Source of the DNA: Actinomycetota bacterium
GTDB lineage: Bacteria; Actinomycetota; Thermoleophilia; Solirubrobacterales; 70-9
NCBI GenBank assembly: GCA_018268695.1
Contig: JAFDWD010000395.1
Location: 1 to 6,598, forward strand
DNA: 6,598 bases
Direction: 5' to 3'
Below are positions 5,121-6,598 of the stretch, piece after piece. Both the position numbers and the translations under genes were made by a program. The notes below the pieces were generated by a model. The model saw nothing but the letters and a program-made list of their open reading frames with translations, ran no database searches and had not been told where the DNA came from. Numbering within the stretch: the first letter of the stretch is position 1; the number at the start of each line of letters is the position of its first letter.

Positions 5121-6598
5121 ATGAGCGCCGACGCAGGAAAGACCGCCACCGGCCTCCCTCGACCCCGCTCGGCCACGGTCTTCGACGGACCCGACCGCGC
5201 CCACGCGCGCGCCTACATGAAGGGGATCGGCTTCGACGACGACGCGCTCTCGCGGCCGACGATCGGGATCGCCAACACCTGGACGGAGGCGATGCCGTGC
5301 AACTTCCATCTGCGCGCGCTCGCTGAGCACATCAAAGACGGCGTCCGGGCCGCCGGCGGCACGCCGATGGAGTTCAACACCGTCGCTGTCTCCGACGGGG
5401 TGACGATGGGGACCCAGGGGATGAAGGCGTCGCTGATCAGCCGCGAGGTGATCGCCGACTCGATCGAGCTGATGGCGCGCGGATACCAGTTCGACGCGCT
5501 CGTCGCCCTCTGCGCCTGCGACAAGACGATCCCCGGTTGCGCGATGGCACTGGCCCGTCTGGACGTACCGTCGGTGCTGCTCTACGGCGGCTCGATCGCC
5601 CCCGGCCACTGGCACGGCCGCGACGTGACGATCCTCGACATCTTCGAGGCGATCGGCGCCCACAACGCGGGCGAGATGACCGACGAGGAACTCAACGAGC
5701 TGGAGGGGGTGGCCAGTCCCGGCGCCGGGGCCTGCGGCGGCCAGTTCACCGCCAACACCATGGCGTGCGCGTTCGAGGCGCTCGGGATCAGCGCGGGCGG
5801 CTCGGCGATGGTCCCGGCCGAAGGCGACGACAAGCCGACCGTCGCCGAGAAGGTGGGCGAGCTGGTGATCCGGGTTCTCGCCGAGGACATCAAGCCGTCG
5901 AAGGTCATCACCAAGGAGTCGCTCGAAAACTCGATCGCCTGCGTCTGCGCGTCGGGCGGGTCGACCAACGGCGTGCTCCACCTGATCGCGCTCGCGCACG
6001 AGCTGGGCATCGAGCTGACGATGGACGACTTCGAGCGCATCTCCCGCGCGACGCCGCTCTACGCCAGCCTCAAACCGGGCGGGCGCTTCGTCGCCACCGA
6101 CCTCTACGCGGCGGGCGGCGTGCCGGTCATCCTCAAACGGCTCGACGACGCCGGCCTCCTGCATCGCGATCAGATCACGGTGACCGGCCAGACCATCGGC
6201 GAGGTCGCCGAAGAGGCGATCGAGGCTCCCGGCCAGGAGGTCGTGCTGCCCCTCGACGCCCCGCTGAAGCCGGAAGGGGGCCTGGCGATCCTGCGCGGCA
6301 ACCTCGCTCCGGAAGGCTCGGTGGTGAAGGTCGCCGGGACCGAGCGGCGCAGGCAGTCCGGGCCGGCCAGGGTGTTCGAGTCCGAAGAGGAGTGCTTCCG
6401 GGCGGTCAAGGATCAGCAGATCAATCCTGGTGACATCGTCGTGATCCGCAACGAGGGCCCCGTCGGGGGTCCCGGCATGCGGGAGATGCTCCAGGTGACC
6501 GCGGCGATCGTCGGCGAGGGCCTCGGCGAGTCGGTGGCGATGGTCACCGACGGCCGCTTCTCCGGCGCCACCCGCGGCCTGATGATCGGCCACGTCGC
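5121..6598 (+). CDS. ilvD: Dihydroxy-acid dehydratase (3' end outside window)
   Basis: IlvD dehydrates 2,3-dihydroxy acids to 2-oxo acids, the third common step of valine and isoleucine synthesis, using an Fe-S cluster and Mg2+. The frame is open from the ATG at 5121 to the end of the window (492 full codons). About 560 residues is usual, so roughly 65-75 are missing. Three Cys fit the [2Fe-2S] ligand pattern of the IlvD/Edd family: Cys60 in EAMPCNFHL, Cys133 in CDKTIPGC and Cys205 in GAGACGGQFTANTM. Lys135 of CDK is the usual carbamylated Mg ligand. Further landmarks are CASGGSTNGVLHLIALA, GNLAPEGSVVK, RNEGPVGGPGMREML and TDGRFSGATRG with catalytic Ser481. The start gives a normal N-terminus of about 20 residues before FDGPDRAHARAYM. 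The gene follows thiD by 9 nt with only a weak purine run (GGGAAGTAGG) in front, consistent with one operon. Edd is excluded by overall motif match to IlvD. Confidence 0.96.
   Translation, partial: MSADAGKTATGLPRPRSATVFDGPDRAHARAYMKGIGFDDDALSRPTIGIANTWTEAMPCNFHLRALAEHIKDGVRAAGGTPMEFNTVAVSDGVTMGTQGMKASLISREVIADSIELMARGYQFDALVALCACDKTIPGCAMALARLDVPSVLLYGGSIAPGHWHGRDVTILDIFEAIGAHNAGEMTDEELNELEGVASPGAGACGGQFTANTMACAFEALGISAGGSAMVPAEGDDKPTVAEKVGELVIRVLAEDIKPSKVITKESLENSIACVCASGGSTNGVLHLIALAHELGIELTMDDFERISRATPLYASLKPGGRFVATDLYAAGGVPVILKRLDDAGLLHRDQITVTGQTIGEVAEEAIEAPGQEVVLPLDAPLKPEGGLAILRGNLAPEGSVVKVAGTERRRQSGPARVFESEEECFRAVKDQQINPGDIVVIRNEGPVGGPGMREMLQVTAAIVGEGLGESVAMVTDGRFSGATRGLMIGHV

Noticed and set aside
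5537..6433. 298-codon plus-strand frame inside ilvD
   Set aside because: Arg/Gly-rich out-of-frame shadow of ilvD, which is intact in its own frame over the same bases.
4758..6593. 611-codon open frame on the minus strand across thiD and ilvD
   Set aside because: thiD and ilvD share one reading phase and this frame is codon-aligned antisense to both, where GC-rich coding rarely gives stops. Its His/Asp/Arg-rich translation resembles no family, while the plus strand has full IlvD and ThiD motifs.

Overview
The window is a gene-dense stretch of high-GC bacterial chromosome that looks like a core, vertically inherited locus. Gene order and protein style (signal peptidase with a Cys-bearing loop, DprA starting with a CxxC/RRSWLL segment, strong G/C third-codon bias) suggest a high-GC actinobacterium, possibly a deep-branching class such as Thermoleophilia. 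The taxon is an inference from motif memory, not a search. I see no mobile element, CRISPR array, rRNA or tRNA, and no evidence of a new multi-gene system.

Layout: (1) 1-342 +, C-terminal part of type I signal peptidase (lepB); (2) 382-1230 +, ribonuclease HII (rnhB) with a long acidic tail; (3) 1120-1512 -, YraN/UPF0102 putative nuclease, on the opposite strand and overlapping the end of rnhB by 111 nt; (4) 1513-1635, a divergent intergenic region, the only sizeable non-coding gap; (5) 1636-3129 +, comM (YifB, Mg-chelatase-like AAA+ ATPase); (6) 3122-4282 +, dprA; (7) 4275-5111 +, thiD; (8) 5121-6598 +, ilvD, cut by the window end.

lepB-rnhB-yraN-comM-dprA is a familiar actinobacterial neighbourhood. 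Here yraN is flipped, which breaks the row into a lepB-rnhB unit converging on yraN and a separate comM-dprA-thiD-ilvD unit diverging from it. comM and dprA handle incoming single-stranded DNA in transformation: DprA protects ssDNA and loads RecA, and ComM drives branch migration. They overlap by 8 nt, as do dprA and thiD, and ilvD follows thiD after 9 nt. Two cofactor/amino-acid genes, thiamin (ThiD) and branched-chain amino acid (IlvD), therefore ride behind two recombination genes, probably on one transcript. A metabolic logic is possible, since acetolactate synthase upstream of IlvD in the pathway uses thiamin diphosphate.

Most worth a second look: the in-place inversion of yraN, the RNase HII tail read from DNA antisense to yraN, a probable disulfide pair in the signal peptidase, the coupled thiD-ilvD arrangement, and a rare-codon 12-bp palindrome in comM.
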